64,000 nt of DNA from Streptomyces antibioticus (GTDB taxonomy: Bacteria > Actinomycetota > Actinomycetes > Streptomycetales > Streptomycetaceae), in the NCBI RefSeq assembly GCF_002019855.1, contig NZ_CM007717.1, positions 1,987,570-2,051,569 on the forward strand, given 5' to 3'. A program made the translations under genes and the position numbers. This document shows, piece after piece, positions 44,150 to 53,146 of the stretch. Numbering within the stretch: position 1 is the first letter of the stretch; each line of letters begins with the position of its first letter. The notes beneath the pieces were generated by a model, which saw nothing but the letters and a program-made list of their open reading frames with translations, was not told the DNA's origin and did no database searches.

Positions 44150-45190
44150 ATGTCCGCACGCCGCACGGCCGCCGCCGTCACCGCCCTCGGTCTGACCCCG
44201 CTGGCCCTGACCGCGCTGTCCGCCACGCCGGCGGCCGCGCACGGGTCGATGGGCGACCCGGTCAGCCGGGTGGCGCAGTGCTACGCGGAGGGTCCCGAGA
44301 GCCCGAAGTCGGACGCGTGCCGGGCGGCGGTCGCGGCCGGCGGGACACAGGCGCTGTACGACTGGAACGGCATCCGGATCGGCGACGCGAACGGCCGCCA
44401 CCAGGAGCTGATCCCGGACGGCAAACTGTGCAGCGCGAACAACGCGGAGTTCAAGGGGCTCGACCTGGCCCGCGCCGACTGGCCGGCGACGAGCGTGAGC
44501 GCCGGATCGTACACGTTCAAGTACCGGGTGACCGCGCCGCACAAGGGCACCTTCAAGGTGTATCTCACCAAGGCCGGTTACGACCCGGCGCGGCCGCTGG
44601 CCTGGTCCGACCTGGATCTGGAGCACCCGGTGGCCTCGGCCACCGACCCGGCCGCGGCGGGCGGCTTCTACACGTTCTCCGGCACGCTTCCCGAGCGCTC
44701 GGGCCGACAGCTCCTGTACGCGGTCTGGCAGCGCTCGGACAGCCCGGAGGCCTTCTACTCCTGCTCGGACGTCGCGTTCGGCGGCGCCACGAGCGGGGGC
44801 TCGGGCGGGGGCTCGGGGTCCGGTTCGGGCTCCGGCTCGGGTTCCGCATCCGGTTCCGGCTCGGGCTCGGGTGCCGCGCCGGAGGCGTCCGCCCCCTCGG
44901 AGGAGCAGATCGAGGACGGCGCGGACAAGTCGACGATCGAGCACGGCGGTCACGGCGACGACGACGCCACCACGACGACCGACCCCACCCCTTCCGCGGC
45001 CGCCGGAGCCACGGAGAGCCCGGCCGCCGCGGAGCCCAATGCCCCGAAGGCCGCCGGCGCGGGCAAGAACCTCGCCGAGACCGGCGGCGACAGCAGCACC
45101 ACGTACCTCGCGACGGGCGGCGCGGCCGTCCTGGCGCTGGGCTCGGCGCTGCTGTTCGCCTCGGTGCGGCGGCGCGCGACGCGCTCCTGA
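44150..45190 (+). CDS. AA10 lytic polysaccharide monooxygenase with sortase-type cell-wall anchor
   Basis: A 346-residue secreted copper enzyme that oxidatively cleaves chitin or cellulose. The signal peptide is cut after ATPAAA, so His31 (HGSMGDPVSR) becomes the N-terminal histidine-brace ligand. The second His is in YRVTAPHKGTFKVYLTK, and FYSCSDVAF supplies the axial aromatic. The AA10 domain ends near residue 215. A Gly/Ser linker follows, then an acidic His-containing stretch. The C-terminus reads NLAETGGDSS, then a hydrophobic helix (YLATGGAAVLALGSALLFASV) and RRRATRS, a class E sortase signal (LAxTG). Thus the enzyme is probably attached to the cell wall. A GAGGAG ribosome site precedes the ATG. 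Confidence 0.93.
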   Translation: MSARRTAAAVTALGLTPLALTALSATPAAAHGSMGDPVSRVAQCYAEGPESPKSDACRAAVAAGGTQALYDWNGIRIGDANGRHQELIPDGKLCSANNAEFKGLDLARADWPATSVSAGSYTFKYRVTAPHKGTFKVYLTKAGYDPARPLAWSDLDLEHPVASATDPAAAGGFYTFSGTLPERSGRQLLYAVWQRSDSPEAFYSCSDVAFGGATSGGSGGGSGSGSGSGSGSASGSGSGSGAAPEASAPSEEQIEDGADKSTIEHGGHGDDDATTTTDPTPSAAAGATESPAAAEPNAPKAAGAGKNLAETGGDSSTTYLATGGAAVLALGSALLFASVRRRATRS

Positions 45191-45215
45191 CGCGTCCCGC
45201 GCCCCTGTGGACTCC

Positions 45216-45250
45216 GGGGCCTGACCGGCGGCTCAGGCCGGACAGGCCCC
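45216..45250. terminator. bidirectional terminator between AA10 and lipase genes
   Basis: GGGGCCTG-A-CCGGC pairs with GCCGG-A-CAGGCCCC (single A-A mismatch, 7-base loop) between two convergent genes, 26 bases from one stop and 17 from the other. Confidence 0.75.
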
Positions 45251-45266
45251 GGCGGAACCCCCGCCG

Positions 45267-46136
45267 TCAGCTCAGCACGGACGCGCAGGTGGTGGGGGTG
45301 GCGCGGGCCGGGTCGAGCGCGTTGGCCACCTCGTGGAAGGCGATCTTGTCGACCAGCCCGATCAGTGCGTGTTCGGACAGATCGAGCGGGCACAGGTCCT
45401 GGAGGAGAACGTTCCTGACGTTGTCACCGGTCAGGAACTGCGTCCGGTACGGCGTCACCACCTCGTCGTACCTGGTGGCGATGACGGTGTAGCGGACCCC
45501 GGGGACGGTGTCGCCGCCGGCGTTGAGCCTGGTCATGAAGTCGGAGCCGACGACCTGCTGGGCGAGGGCCGGGGTGGCGGCGTTGAGGAGGTCCTCGGCG
45601 CCGGGGAAGAACGGCAGCAGCTTGGTCAGGCCGCCGAGCGTGGTGCCGTGGTTGTTGGGAGCGATGCCGACCAGGGCGTTCACCTTGGCGGCGCCCCCGA
45701 GGAACTTCAGGTAGTAGCGGGGCATCATGCCGCCCTGCGAGTGCCCGACGAGGTCCGCCTTGGCGGCGCCCGTCGCGGCGAGGACCTTGTCGACATAGGC
45801 CGAAAGCTGTGCGGCCGACTTGTCTATGGGGCCCAGGGCGTGAAAGAACGGGACTCCGGGAAGCTGCCCGTAGTCCAGGGAGAAGACGCAGTAGCCGCGG
45901 TCCTTCAAGTAGGGCGCGAGGACCAGCCAGTTGTCGACCGAGTTGGCGAGGGTGCCGTGGACGAGAACCACGGGGCGCGGATGCGCGGAGGACGGCTTGC
46001 AGGAGAAGTCGTTCCAGCCGCTCGACGTGGTCGCGGCGGCGGGTGCGGAGTGGGCGGCGGAGGCGGGAACCGTGACCGCGGCGGCGGCCAGCAGCAGTGC
46101 GGCGAGTGGTCTGAGCACACGCTTCCAGGGCAGCAT
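45267..46136 (-). CDS. secreted alpha/beta-hydrolase lipase
   Basis: A 289-residue secreted lipase of the bacterial lipase class 2-like group. A signal peptide (residues 1-33) leads to mature ATTSSGWNDFSCKPSS. PVVLVHGTLANSVDNW holds the oxyanion HG. The nucleophile elbow is GHSQGG (Ser133), and RYDEVVTPY includes the acid Asp. The catalytic His is probably that in DLSEHALIGL. The C-terminal cysteines (CPLD, TTCASVLS) fit a disulfide. The ATG has AAGGAG upstream. A Crp-like palindrome is about 50 bases upstream. It resembles a lipase known in S. coelicolor next to the AA10 gene (from memory). Confidence 0.92.
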   Translation of the reverse strand: MLPWKRVLRPLAALLLAAAAVTVPASAAHSAPAAATTSSGWNDFSCKPSSAHPRPVVLVHGTLANSVDNWLVLAPYLKDRGYCVFSLDYGQLPGVPFFHALGPIDKSAAQLSAYVDKVLAATGAAKADLVGHSQGGMMPRYYLKFLGGAAKVNALVGIAPNNHGTTLGGLTKLLPFFPGAEDLLNAATPALAQQVVGSDFMTRLNAGGDTVPGVRYTVIATRYDEVVTPYRTQFLTGDNVRNVLLQDLCPLDLSEHALIGLVDKIAFHEVANALDPARATPTTCASVLS

Positions 46137-46183
46137 CGTGTGATCTCCTTGCGGCTCAAGGGGAATGCGATGACCTAGCGCCC

Positions 46184-46199
46184 TGTGATCCGGATCACG
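46184..46199. promoter_or_regulatory. Crp-like palindrome upstream of the lipase gene
   Basis: TGTGATCCGGATCACG contains a perfect 14-bp palindrome (GTGATCC/GGATCAC) and matches the TGTGA-N6-TCAC pattern of Crp/FNR-family sites, 49 bases before the lipase start. Factor not proven. Confidence 0.5.
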
Positions 46200-46324
46200 A
46201 GGATGATGTCCAATCATCAAGTTACGGACGAGTAGCAGAAGTGTGAAGTTACGCGTCAGTAAAAACTTCCAGTGTTAGTTCGAAGTGACGCCCTTCTGGC
46301 GTACCGTCACCCGGCAGGCGTGTG

Positions 46325-47293
46325 TCAGGCCGCCAGCGCCCCCGGTATCACCGCTCCCGGTCCGAACTTCGCGCGGATGCGGTCGGCGGTCTGTTCGACG
46401 CGGCGGGTCTTCTCGTCCGCGGGGTCGAAGGTGAGCTGGTGGGAGGCGTGTTCGGCGGGCGTGAGGGACTCGGCGCGCAGGGCGAGCGCGCGGACCCGGG
46501 CGCGCTGGAGACCGAGGGCCTCGTACAGGCCGTACGCCGTCGCCGTCAGGGCTGATGAGTGCGCGGTGGGTTCCCTGAGGGTGCGGCCGCGGACGGTGGA
46601 CGAGCGGTCGGCGTAGCGCACGGTGAGGGTCAGGACGCGGCAGACCTTCTCGACCGCGCGCAGCCGGGTGCCCAGTTCCTCGGTGGCCGACAGCAGGGCG
46701 CGGCGGTGCCGGACGGGGTCCAACTCGTCGCGGTCGAAGGTGCGTTCGGTGGCCAGGGAGGCGGCGACGGCGTTCGGGACGACCCGGCCCCGGTCGACGC
46801 CGTTCGCCTTCTCGTGCAGGTCCCGGCCGGTGCGGGCGCCGACCAGCCGCTGGACCGTGGACAGGGGCGCGTCGGCGAGCCGGCCCAGGGTGTCGAGGCC
46901 GTACTCGCACAGTGTGCGGGCGGTGGCGGTGCCCACGCCGGGCAGCGCGCCGACCGGCTTCGCGGCGAGGAAGTCCCGTCCGCCCTCCCGGGGGACCGCG
47001 CGGGTCACCCCCGGCCGGGCGTCCCGCAGCGCCATCCGGGCCAGCATCGGGCCCGGCCCCGCGCCCATCGCGCAGTCCACGCCGTACCGGGCGAGGGCCC
47101 GGACCCGGATCACCGACGCCAGTTCGACCGCGCCGCGCCCGAAGTACCGTTCGGCGCCCCGCAGATCGGCCAGCGCCCCGTCCGGCGGCAGTGCCTCCAC
47201 GACCGGGGTGAACTCCTCCAGCAGACCGAGCAGTTCCGGCAGGACGGCTGTCCGCGCCGCGGACAGGTCGAACCGTACACAGAGGATGGTCAT
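46325..47293 (-). CDS. ImuB-like Y-family polymerase homologue (probably non-catalytic)
   Basis: A 322-residue DinB/ImuB-like protein. Its little finger and HhH region are recognisable (AAKPVGALPGVGTATARTLCEYGLDTLGRLADAPLSTVQRLVG, then TAERTFDRDELDP-like text). The carboxylate positions of active Y-family polymerases are altered: the region corresponding to SxDE reads PPDGALADL, keeping one Asp but lacking the Glu, and the first strand reads CVRFDLSAA instead of a DMDAF motif. This suits an ImuB-type partner that links DnaE2 to the sliding clamp. The start overlaps the dnaE2 stop by 4 bases (ATGA), so it is coupled to that gene. No imuA is adjacent. Confidence 0.82.
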   Translation of the reverse strand: MTILCVRFDLSAARTAVLPELLGLLEEFTPVVEALPPDGALADLRGAERYFGRGAVELASVIRVRALARYGVDCAMGAGPGPMLARMALRDARPGVTRAVPREGGRDFLAAKPVGALPGVGTATARTLCEYGLDTLGRLADAPLSTVQRLVGARTGRDLHEKANGVDRGRVVPNAVAASLATERTFDRDELDPVRHRRALLSATEELGTRLRAVEKVCRVLTLTVRYADRSSTVRGRTLREPTAHSSALTATAYGLYEALGLQRARVRALALRAESLTPAEHASHQLTFDPADEKTRRVEQTADRIRAKFGPGAVIPGALAA

Positions 47294-50200
47294 CCCGCAC
47301 TCCCCGGACTCTGGTGCCACAACTTCCTTGTCTTCGCGGGGTTCTCGCCCGCGGGGCGCAGATCGGCCCATGGATGCAGTTCGTATCCGGTGGACAGACG
47401 GATGCGCCTGCCGCCGGTCGGATCACCGTCGGATCCCTCGGCCCCGTCCGTCCCCGCCAGCCGGGCCGCCACCTCGTCCAGCCCGCCGCCGTCGCGCAGT
47501 TCGGCGAGTTCGGCGAGGTTCCAGGCGGCGGCGCCCACCACGCTGAGGCTGCGCGGCCCGCGCCGCTGCACCACCCCGCGCACCAGCAGCAGCCAGGAGT
47601 GGAAGACGGTGTGGGCGCAGGCGTCGTGGGAGTCGTCGAAGAAGGCCAGGTCGACCAGGCCGGTGCCGTCGTCGAGGGTGGTGAAGATGACCCGCTTGCC
47701 GGACCGGATCGGCGGCGTCTGGGTGGCCGCCTTGGCGCCCGCGACCAGCACGGTCTCCCCGTGCCGGGTCTCCCGCAGCCGGCGCGCCGACACCACTCCC
47801 AGCTCGCGCAGGAAGGCCCGGTGGTCGTCCATCAGATGGCGCGAGGTGTCCATCGACAGCACGCCCAGCTCGGCGCTGAGCCGTTCGGCCGGGGAGAGGT
47901 CGGGCAGCCCGGCGGAGGCCGTCCGCCGCCCGCCGGACAGCGGGAGCTGGCCGCCGCCCGCGCCCCGCGCGCCCCGGTGCAGTTCGGTCAGATGCAGTTG
48001 GAGGTCGCGCCGGTTGGCGCCGAACGCGTCCAGCGCGCCGACCTGCGCCAGCCGCCCGGCGAGCGGACGGCTCGGCCGGGCCCGCTCCCAGAAGTCCAGC
48101 AGCGAGGCGTACGGCTGCCCGTCCGCGACCCGGGCCGCCTCGGCCTCGCTGATGCCGTGCACGTCGGAGAGGGCGAGCCGCAGCCCCCAGCGCCCCGGAG
48201 CGCCCTCCGAACTCTCCGACCCCTCCGATCCCTTCGAACTCCCCGATCCCTTCGAACTCCCCGACCTCTCCGACCCCCCTGATTCAGACACCAGTTCGAT
48301 ACGGTGGGCGACGCCCGACCGGTTCACGTCCAACGGCAGGATCGGCACCCCCCGCCGCCGCGCGTCCGCCAGCAGCAGCCGCTTGGGGTACATCCCGGGG
48401 TCGTGGGTGAGCAGCCCGGCGTAGAAGGCGGCCGGGTGGTGCGCCTTCAGCCACGCCGACTGATAGGTCGGCACCGCGAAGGCGACGGCGTGCGCCTTGC
48501 AGAAGCCGTACGACCCGAACGCCTCGACGATCTCCCAGGTGCGCTGAATCGTTTCCGCGTCGTAGCCGCGGGCCGCCGCGCGTTGCGCGAACCACACCTT
48601 GATCCGCCCCTGCGACTCCGGGTCGGACAGCCCGCGCCGCACCCGGTCCGCCTCGCCGCGCCCGCAGCCGGTCATGATCGCGACGATGTCGATGATCTGC
48701 TCGTGGAAGACGACGACCCCGTACGTCCCTTTCAGCGGTTCCTCCAGGTCGGGGTGCGGGTAGCGGACGGGCGCCCGCCCGTGCCGGGCCTCGATGAACG
48801 GCCGCACCATGTCGGCGGCGACCGGCCCCGGCCGGAAGAGCGAGATGTCGACCACCAGATCGTGGAAATCGGCCGGCTGGAGCCGCCCCACCAGATCGCG
48901 CTGACCCGGCGACTCGATCTGGAAGCAGCCCAGCGTCTCGGTGGACCGCACGAGCCGGTACGTCGCCGGGTCGCCGTCCGCGACCGCGTCCAGGTCGATC
49001 CGCTCCCCCGTCGCCCGCGCCACCTCCGCGACCGCGTGCGCCATCGCCGACTGCATCCGCACCCCCAGCACGTCCAGCTTGAGCAGCCCGAGGTCCTCCA
49101 CGTCCTCCTTGTCGAACTGCGCCATGGGGAACCCCTCGCCGCTGGTCGGCACCACCGGCGTACGGGAGAGCAGGGAGGCGTCGGACAGGAGCACCCCGCA
49201 CGGGTGCATGGCGACCCCGCGCGGCAGCGCGTCCAGGCCCTCGACCAGTTCCCAGAGCCTGCCGTACCTCTCCTTCTCCCCCGCCAGCTCCCGGAGTTCG
49301 GGCAGTTCCTCCAGCGCGGCGCGGGCGTCGCGGGCGCGGATGTGCGGGAAGGACTTGGCGATCCGGTCGATCTCGGCGGGGTCCATGGACAGCGCCGCGC
49401 CGACGTCCCGGACGGCGTGCCGCACCCGGTACGTCTCCGGCATCGCGACGGTGGCGACCCGCTCGGTGCCGAAGCGGCCGATGACCGCCCGGTAGACCTC
49501 CAGCCGGCGCGCGGACTCCACGTCGATGTCGATGTCGGGCAGCACCACCCGCTCCTTGGACAGGAAGCGCTCCATCAGCAGCCCGTGCTCGACCGGATCG
49601 GCGTGGGCGATGCCGAGGAGATGGTTGACCAGGGAGCCCGCGCCGGAGCCGCGCGCGGCGACCCGGATACCCAGGTCCCGTACGTCGTCCACGACTTGAG
49701 CGACCGTCAGGAAGTAGGAGGCGAAGCCGTGGTGGGCGATGACGTCCAGCTCGTGGTGCATCCGCTCCCAGTACCGCCGGGCCCCCGCCGAGCGGTCGTA
49801 GCCGCGCCGCACCATGCCCGCCACCGCCCGCGAGGCCAGCGCCCGCTGGGCGGTGCGCCGGCCCGCGCCGACGAGATGCGGTTCGGGGAAGTGGACGGCG
49901 CCCATGCCGAGGTCGTCCTCCGGGTCGACCAGACACGCGGCGGCGCTCGCCCGGGTCTGCTCCAGCAGCCGGTGGGCGGTGTCCCGGCGGAAGCCCGCGG
50001 CCTCCACGATCCGCTCCGCCGCCGCGAGCATGGCCGGCGCGTCCTTCAGCCACGCCTCCCCGGAGTCGAGTTCCCCGGCCGGGTCGACGGGGACGAGCCG
50101 GCGGGCGGCGTCCAGCACGTCGGCGACCGGGCCCTGGCCGGGGTCGGCGTAGCGGACGGCGTTGCTGAGCACCGGCCGGATCCGCTGCTCGGCGGCGAAG

Positions 50201-50805
50201 CCGACGGTGCGGGCGGCCAGCCGCAGGGAGCCGGGCCCGGTGCCGGTACGGCCGTGCCAGACGGCCTCCAGCCGCAGGGCGTCGCCGTAGGTCTCGCGCC
50301 AGGGGGCGAGCAGCCTCACGGCCCGGTCCGGGCGGCCCGCGGCGAGGGCGCGGCCGACGTCGGAGGCGGGGCCGAGCAGGACGGTCAGCGCGTCACCGTG
50401 GTTGCCGGACCAGGGCAGCAGGGGGGTGGGCGCGGCCGCGTCGGCGTGGGCGGTGGTCACCAGCCGGCACAGGTCGCTCCAGCCGCGGGCGCCGTCGCGG
50501 GCGAGGAAGGTGACCCGGGGTGCCGACTCGTCGACGAAGGCGCCGCCGCGCACGGGGACACGGCGCCTCTCCCGGGGGGAGGGCTCGGGCGGGGCCGTCG
50601 CGAGGTTCACCCCGAAGAGCGGTCGGATTCCGGCCTTCGCACAGGCTTTGGCGAAGCGGACCGCACCGGCGAGGGTGTCGCGGTCGGTGAGGGCGAGGGC
50701 GTCCATGCCCCGCTCGGCGGCACGCTCGGCCAGCCGCTCCGGATGCGAGGCGCCGTACCGCAGGGAGAACCCGGAGACGGTGTGCAGATGTGTGAAGCCG
50801 GGCAT
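47290..50805 (-). CDS. dnaE2: error-prone DNA polymerase III alpha subunit DnaE2 (ImuC)
   Basis: An 1171-residue C-family polymerase for translesion synthesis. The N-terminal PHP domain begins FTHLHTVSGFSLRYGASHPERL. The palm carries the catalytic aspartates in VLPDIDIDVESARR (about residue 410). Other family blocks include IAKSFPHIRARDAR, QFDKEDVEDLGLLKLDVLGVRMQS and HHPAAFYAGLLTHDPGMYPKRLL. A C-terminal OB domain (RLRETRHGETVLVAGAK..) follows. A Ser/Gly/Glu/Lys-rich linker is inserted at about residue 840-870. The ATG at 50805 has GGAGGTG just upstream. A GTG at 50817 is less likely. Two LexA-type boxes lie at 50820 and 50866, so SOS induction is expected. It pairs with the downstream imuB-like gene. 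Confidence 0.94.
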   Translation of the reverse strand: MPGFTHLHTVSGFSLRYGASHPERLAERAAERGMDALALTDRDTLAGAVRFAKACAKAGIRPLFGVNLATAPPEPSPRERRRVPVRGGAFVDESAPRVTFLARDGARGWSDLCRLVTTAHADAAAPTPLLPWSGNHGDALTVLLGPASDVGRALAAGRPDRAVRLLAPWRETYGDALRLEAVWHGRTGTGPGSLRLAARTVGFAAEQRIRPVLSNAVRYADPGQGPVADVLDAARRLVPVDPAGELDSGEAWLKDAPAMLAAAERIVEAAGFRRDTAHRLLEQTRASAAACLVDPEDDLGMGAVHFPEPHLVGAGRRTAQRALASRAVAGMVRRGYDRSAGARRYWERMHHELDVIAHHGFASYFLTVAQVVDDVRDLGIRVAARGSGAGSLVNHLLGIAHADPVEHGLLMERFLSKERVVLPDIDIDVESARRLEVYRAVIGRFGTERVATVAMPETYRVRHAVRDVGAALSMDPAEIDRIAKSFPHIRARDARAALEELPELRELAGEKERYGRLWELVEGLDALPRGVAMHPCGVLLSDASLLSRTPVVPTSGEGFPMAQFDKEDVEDLGLLKLDVLGVRMQSAMAHAVAEVARATGERIDLDAVADGDPATYRLVRSTETLGCFQIESPGQRDLVGRLQPADFHDLVVDISLFRPGPVAADMVRPFIEARHGRAPVRYPHPDLEEPLKGTYGVVVFHEQIIDIVAIMTGCGRGEADRVRRGLSDPESQGRIKVWFAQRAAARGYDAETIQRTWEIVEAFGSYGFCKAHAVAFAVPTYQSAWLKAHHPAAFYAGLLTHDPGMYPKRLLLADARRRGVPILPLDVNRSGVAHRIELVSESGGSERSGSSKGSGSSKGSEGSESSEGAPGRWGLRLALSDVHGISEAEAARVADGQPYASLLDFWERARPSRPLAGRLAQVGALDAFGANRRDLQLHLTELHRGARGAGGGQLPLSGGRRTASAGLPDLSPAERLSAELGVLSMDTSRHLMDDHRAFLRELGVVSARRLRETRHGETVLVAGAKAATQTPPIRSGKRVIFTTLDDGTGLVDLAFFDDSHDACAHTVFHSWLLLVRGVVQRRGPRSLSVVGAAAWNLAELAELRDGGGLDEVAARLAGTDGAEGSDGDPTGGRRIRLSTGYELHPWADLRPAGENPAKTRKLWHQSPGSAG
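48205..48290 (-). repeat. short-repeat linker inside dnaE2
   Basis: CCGATCCCTTCGAACTCC is repeated (48222-48239 and 48243-48260, roughly) with further degenerate copies on both sides. It encodes a SGSSKGSE-type linker not found in typical DnaE2. All units are multiples of three. Confidence 0.6.
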
Positions 50806-50819
50806 CCACACCTCCACTA

Positions 50820-50835
50820 TCGAACATCAGTTCCC
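50820..50835. promoter_or_regulatory. LexA-type box 1 before dnaE2
   Basis: TCGAAC-ATCA-GTTCCC matches the actinobacterial SOS box TCGAAC-N4-GTTCGA except for the last two bases. It lies 15 bases upstream of the dnaE2 ATG. Confidence 0.6.
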
Positions 50836-50865
50836 AACTCTCCCTCCCCCACCATAGACCAAATT

Positions 50866-50881
50866 CCGAACATCTGTACGA
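50866..50881. promoter_or_regulatory. LexA-type box 2 before dnaE2
   Basis: CCGAAC-ATCT-GTACGA matches the SOS box at 10 of the 12 defined positions. Its centre is 46 bases from box 1, in the divergent region shared with the membrane-protein gene at 50939. Confidence 0.5.
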
Positions 50882-50938
50882 CAGCCGTTCGGGCGCCTCC
50901 CACCTGCGGGAACGACCGCCCACCCGGACCGTGGGGAC

Positions 50939-51988
50939 ATGACACAGAGCACCGGCGCCCCTTCTCCTCCCCCGCCCTCCCCCTCCTTCCTGGACGAGGT
51001 GAAGGACGCCGTCACCCCCCGGGCCACCCTCCTGGTCATCGGCGTGGTCGCGCTCTCCCTGCTGTTCATCGCCTCCTACGTCGGCGCGCTGCACGACCCG
51101 CGGCCCAAGGACGTGCCCTTCGGAGTCGTCGCGCCCCAGGTCACCGCCCAGCAGACGGTCACCCGTCTGGAGCGGCTGCCCGGCGACCCCCTGGACCCGC
51201 GCGTGGTGGCGGACCGGGCGAGCGCCCGCGCGCAGATCATGGACCGGAGCATCGACGGCGCCCTGATCGTCGACCCGTCCGGCACCACCGACACCCTGCT
51301 CGTCGCCACCGGCGGCGGACGGGTGCTGGCCGCCACCCTGGAGTCGCTCGTCACCACCCTGACCAAGTCCGAGGCGCGCACGGTCCGCACCGTCGACGTG
51401 GCCCCCGCCGACAGCCAGGACGCCAACGGACTGTCGTCCTTCTATGTGACCGTCGGCTGGTGCGTGGGCGGCTATCTCTGCGCGTCGATCATGACGATCA
51501 GCTCGGGCGCGACCCGCTCCACCCCCCGGCGCGCCGTGATCCGGCTCGCCTCCATGGCCGTCGTCGCGCTGGTGGCCGGACTGGGCGGCGCGCTGATCGT
51601 CGGACCCGTCCTGGGCGCCCTGCCGGGCAGCCTCGCCGCCCTGTGGGGGCTCGGCACGCTGATCGTCTTCGCGGTGGGCGCGGCGACCCTGGCCTTCCAG
51701 GGCCTCTTCGGGCTCGCCGGGATCGGGCTGGCCATCCTGCTCGTGGTGATCCTGGGCAACCCGAGCGCGGGCGGCGCCCTGCCGCCGCCGCTGCTGCCGC
51801 CGTTCTGGAAGGCGATCGGCCCGGCGCTGCCCCCGGGCGCGGGCACCTGGTCGGCGCGCTCCCTCGCCTACTTCGAGGGCAACGACATGACCGCCTCGCT
51901 GCTCGTCCTGTCGGCCTGGGCGGTCGGCGGGATCGCCCTCACCCTGCTGGCGGCCGCCGTACGCGACCGGCGCCGGACACCCGCCTGA
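50939..51988 (+). CDS. multi-pass membrane protein (DUF3533/YhgE-Pip-like)
   Basis: A 349-residue membrane protein. A Pro-rich cytoplasmic N-terminus leads to a first helix (TLLVIGVVALSLLFIASYVGAL). A large exterior region follows (residues 55-165) with DVPFGVVAPQVTAQQTVTRLERL and GALIVDPSGTTDTLLVATGGG. Five further helices begin with SFYVTVGWCVGGYLCASIMTI. This one-plus-five layout resembles ABC-2-like YhgE/Pip or DUF3533 proteins, with no ATPase gene adjacent. Function unknown. It is divergent from dnaE2 and may share the LexA-site region. Confidence 0.8.
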   Translation: MTQSTGAPSPPPPSPSFLDEVKDAVTPRATLLVIGVVALSLLFIASYVGALHDPRPKDVPFGVVAPQVTAQQTVTRLERLPGDPLDPRVVADRASARAQIMDRSIDGALIVDPSGTTDTLLVATGGGRVLAATLESLVTTLTKSEARTVRTVDVAPADSQDANGLSSFYVTVGWCVGGYLCASIMTISSGATRSTPRRAVIRLASMAVVALVAGLGGALIVGPVLGALPGSLAALWGLGTLIVFAVGAATLAFQGLFGLAGIGLAILLVVILGNPSAGGALPPPLLPPFWKAIGPALPPGAGTWSARSLAYFEGNDMTASLLVLSAWAVGGIALTLLAAAVRDRRRTPA

Positions 51989-52002
51989 ACCCCGTACACG
52001 CC

Positions 52003-52036
52003 GAGGTCCCGCCCCTCGCGCGCGGGGCGGGACCTC
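52003..52036. terminator. bidirectional terminator
   Basis: GAGGTCCCGCCCC (52003-52015) pairs perfectly over 13 bp with 52024-52036 around an 8-base loop between two convergent genes. A short AAAA run follows on the plus strand. Confidence 0.8.
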
Positions 52037-52063
52037 CACAAAAGCCTTACATGCTGCGGAATG

Positions 52064-53146
52064 TCAGCCGATCTGGGTCCCGGTCGCCGACAGTGCCTCC
52101 GTCACCGGCTGGAAGAACGTCTCCCCGCCCGAGGTGCAGTCGCCGCTGCCGCCGGAGGTCAGGCCGACCGCGCTGCTGCCCGAGAAGAGCGAGCCGCCGC
52201 TGTCGCCGGGCTCGGCGCAGACGTCGGTCTGGATCAGGCCGTTGACGATGTCGCCGTTGCCGTAGTTCACGGTGGCGTCCAGACCGGTGACCGTGCCGGA
52301 GTGGACCTGGGTGGTGGAGCCGCTGCGGGTGACCTTCATGCCCACGGTGGCCTCGGCGGCGCCGGTGATGGCCTGCGTGGAGCCGTTGTAGAGGTTCACC
52401 TCGCTCGGGTGGGCGACGTCGGCGGTGTACTTGACCAGGCCGTAGTCGTCACCGGGGAAGCTGGAGGACTCGTTGGTGCCGATCCGGGTGCCCGAGGAGT
52501 CCGACCAGGTCGAGATGGACTCCGTGCAGTGCCCCGCGGTCAGGAAGTACGGCTCGCCGCCCTTGACCACGTTGAAGCCGAGCGAGCAGCGGCCACCGCC
52601 GCCGGTGATGGCGTCGCCGCCGGCCACGAAGGGTTTGAACTCCCCCTTGGTGCGCCGCAGTTCGGCCTTCTTACCGAGCCCCTCGACCACCTCGGTGAGC
52701 TGGGCCCACTCGGCGTCGGAGACGGTGCGGTCGGCGGTGACGACGACCTTGTTGGTGCGCGGGTCGCTCACCCAGGCGGTACCGGGCACGGCCGCGTCGT
52801 CCGCGAGGGTCGCCCGGGCGCTCTTCAGCTCGGCGAGGGAGTTCTGGACGAGTCTGGCGCGGGCCCCGGCCGCCTCGGCGACCCGGGCGGCGCTCTCGTC
52901 GAGCACGTTCACGACGAGGCTGCGGCTCTTCGCGTCGTAGTAGGTACCCGCCGCGTCGGCGCCGAGATCCGCGCCGAGGGTCGAGGCGAGCTGTCCGGCG
53001 GCGAGCGCCGAGAGCGTGGTGGGCCGTGAAGTCCCGGCGGGCTCACTGGCGTTTGCGGTCTGGAAGGTGACTCCCGCGGCGACGAGCGCGGCTATGCCCG
53101 CGGCCGTCACGGCGGCCCGTCGCCGGGGTATGCGTCGATGCTTCAA
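52064..53146 (-). CDS. secreted S1-family serine protease, streptogrisin-like
   Basis: A 360-residue preproprotease of the streptogrisin/alpha-lytic type. The signal peptide (about residues 1-33) is followed by a propeptide of about 140 residues with an alpha-lytic pro-domain-like segment ([31 protein letters not shown]). The mature chain starts near [20 protein letters not shown]. The triad is His in LTAGHCTES, Asp in GDDYGLVKY and Ser316 in GDSGGSLF. Two disulfides are expected from the four or more mature Cys. The propeptide is longer than that of the next protease, closer to streptogrisin D or alpha-lytic protease. Confidence 0.92.
   Translation of the reverse strand: MKHRRIPRRRAAVTAAGIAALVAAGVTFQTANASEPAGTSRPTTLSALAAGQLASTLGADLGADAAGTYYDAKSRSLVVNVLDESAARVAEAAGARARLVQNSLAELKSARATLADDAAVPGTAWVSDPRTNKVVVTADRTVSDAEWAQLTEVVEGLGKKAELRRTKGEFKPFVAGGDAITGGGGRCSLGFNVVKGGEPYFLTAGHCTESISTWSDSSGTRIGTNESSSFPGDDYGLVKYTADVAHPSEVNLYNGSTQAITGAAEATVGMKVTRSGSTTQVHSGTVTGLDATVNYGNGDIVNGLIQTDVCAEPGDSGGSLFSGSSAVGLTSGGSGDCTSGGETFFQPVTEALSATGTQIG

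Noticed and set aside
48304..52245. A 1313-codon plus-strand ORF
   Set aside because: It lies opposite dnaE2 and has Arg/Gly/His-rich text with no domain, as expected for the antisense frame of a third-position-GC gene.
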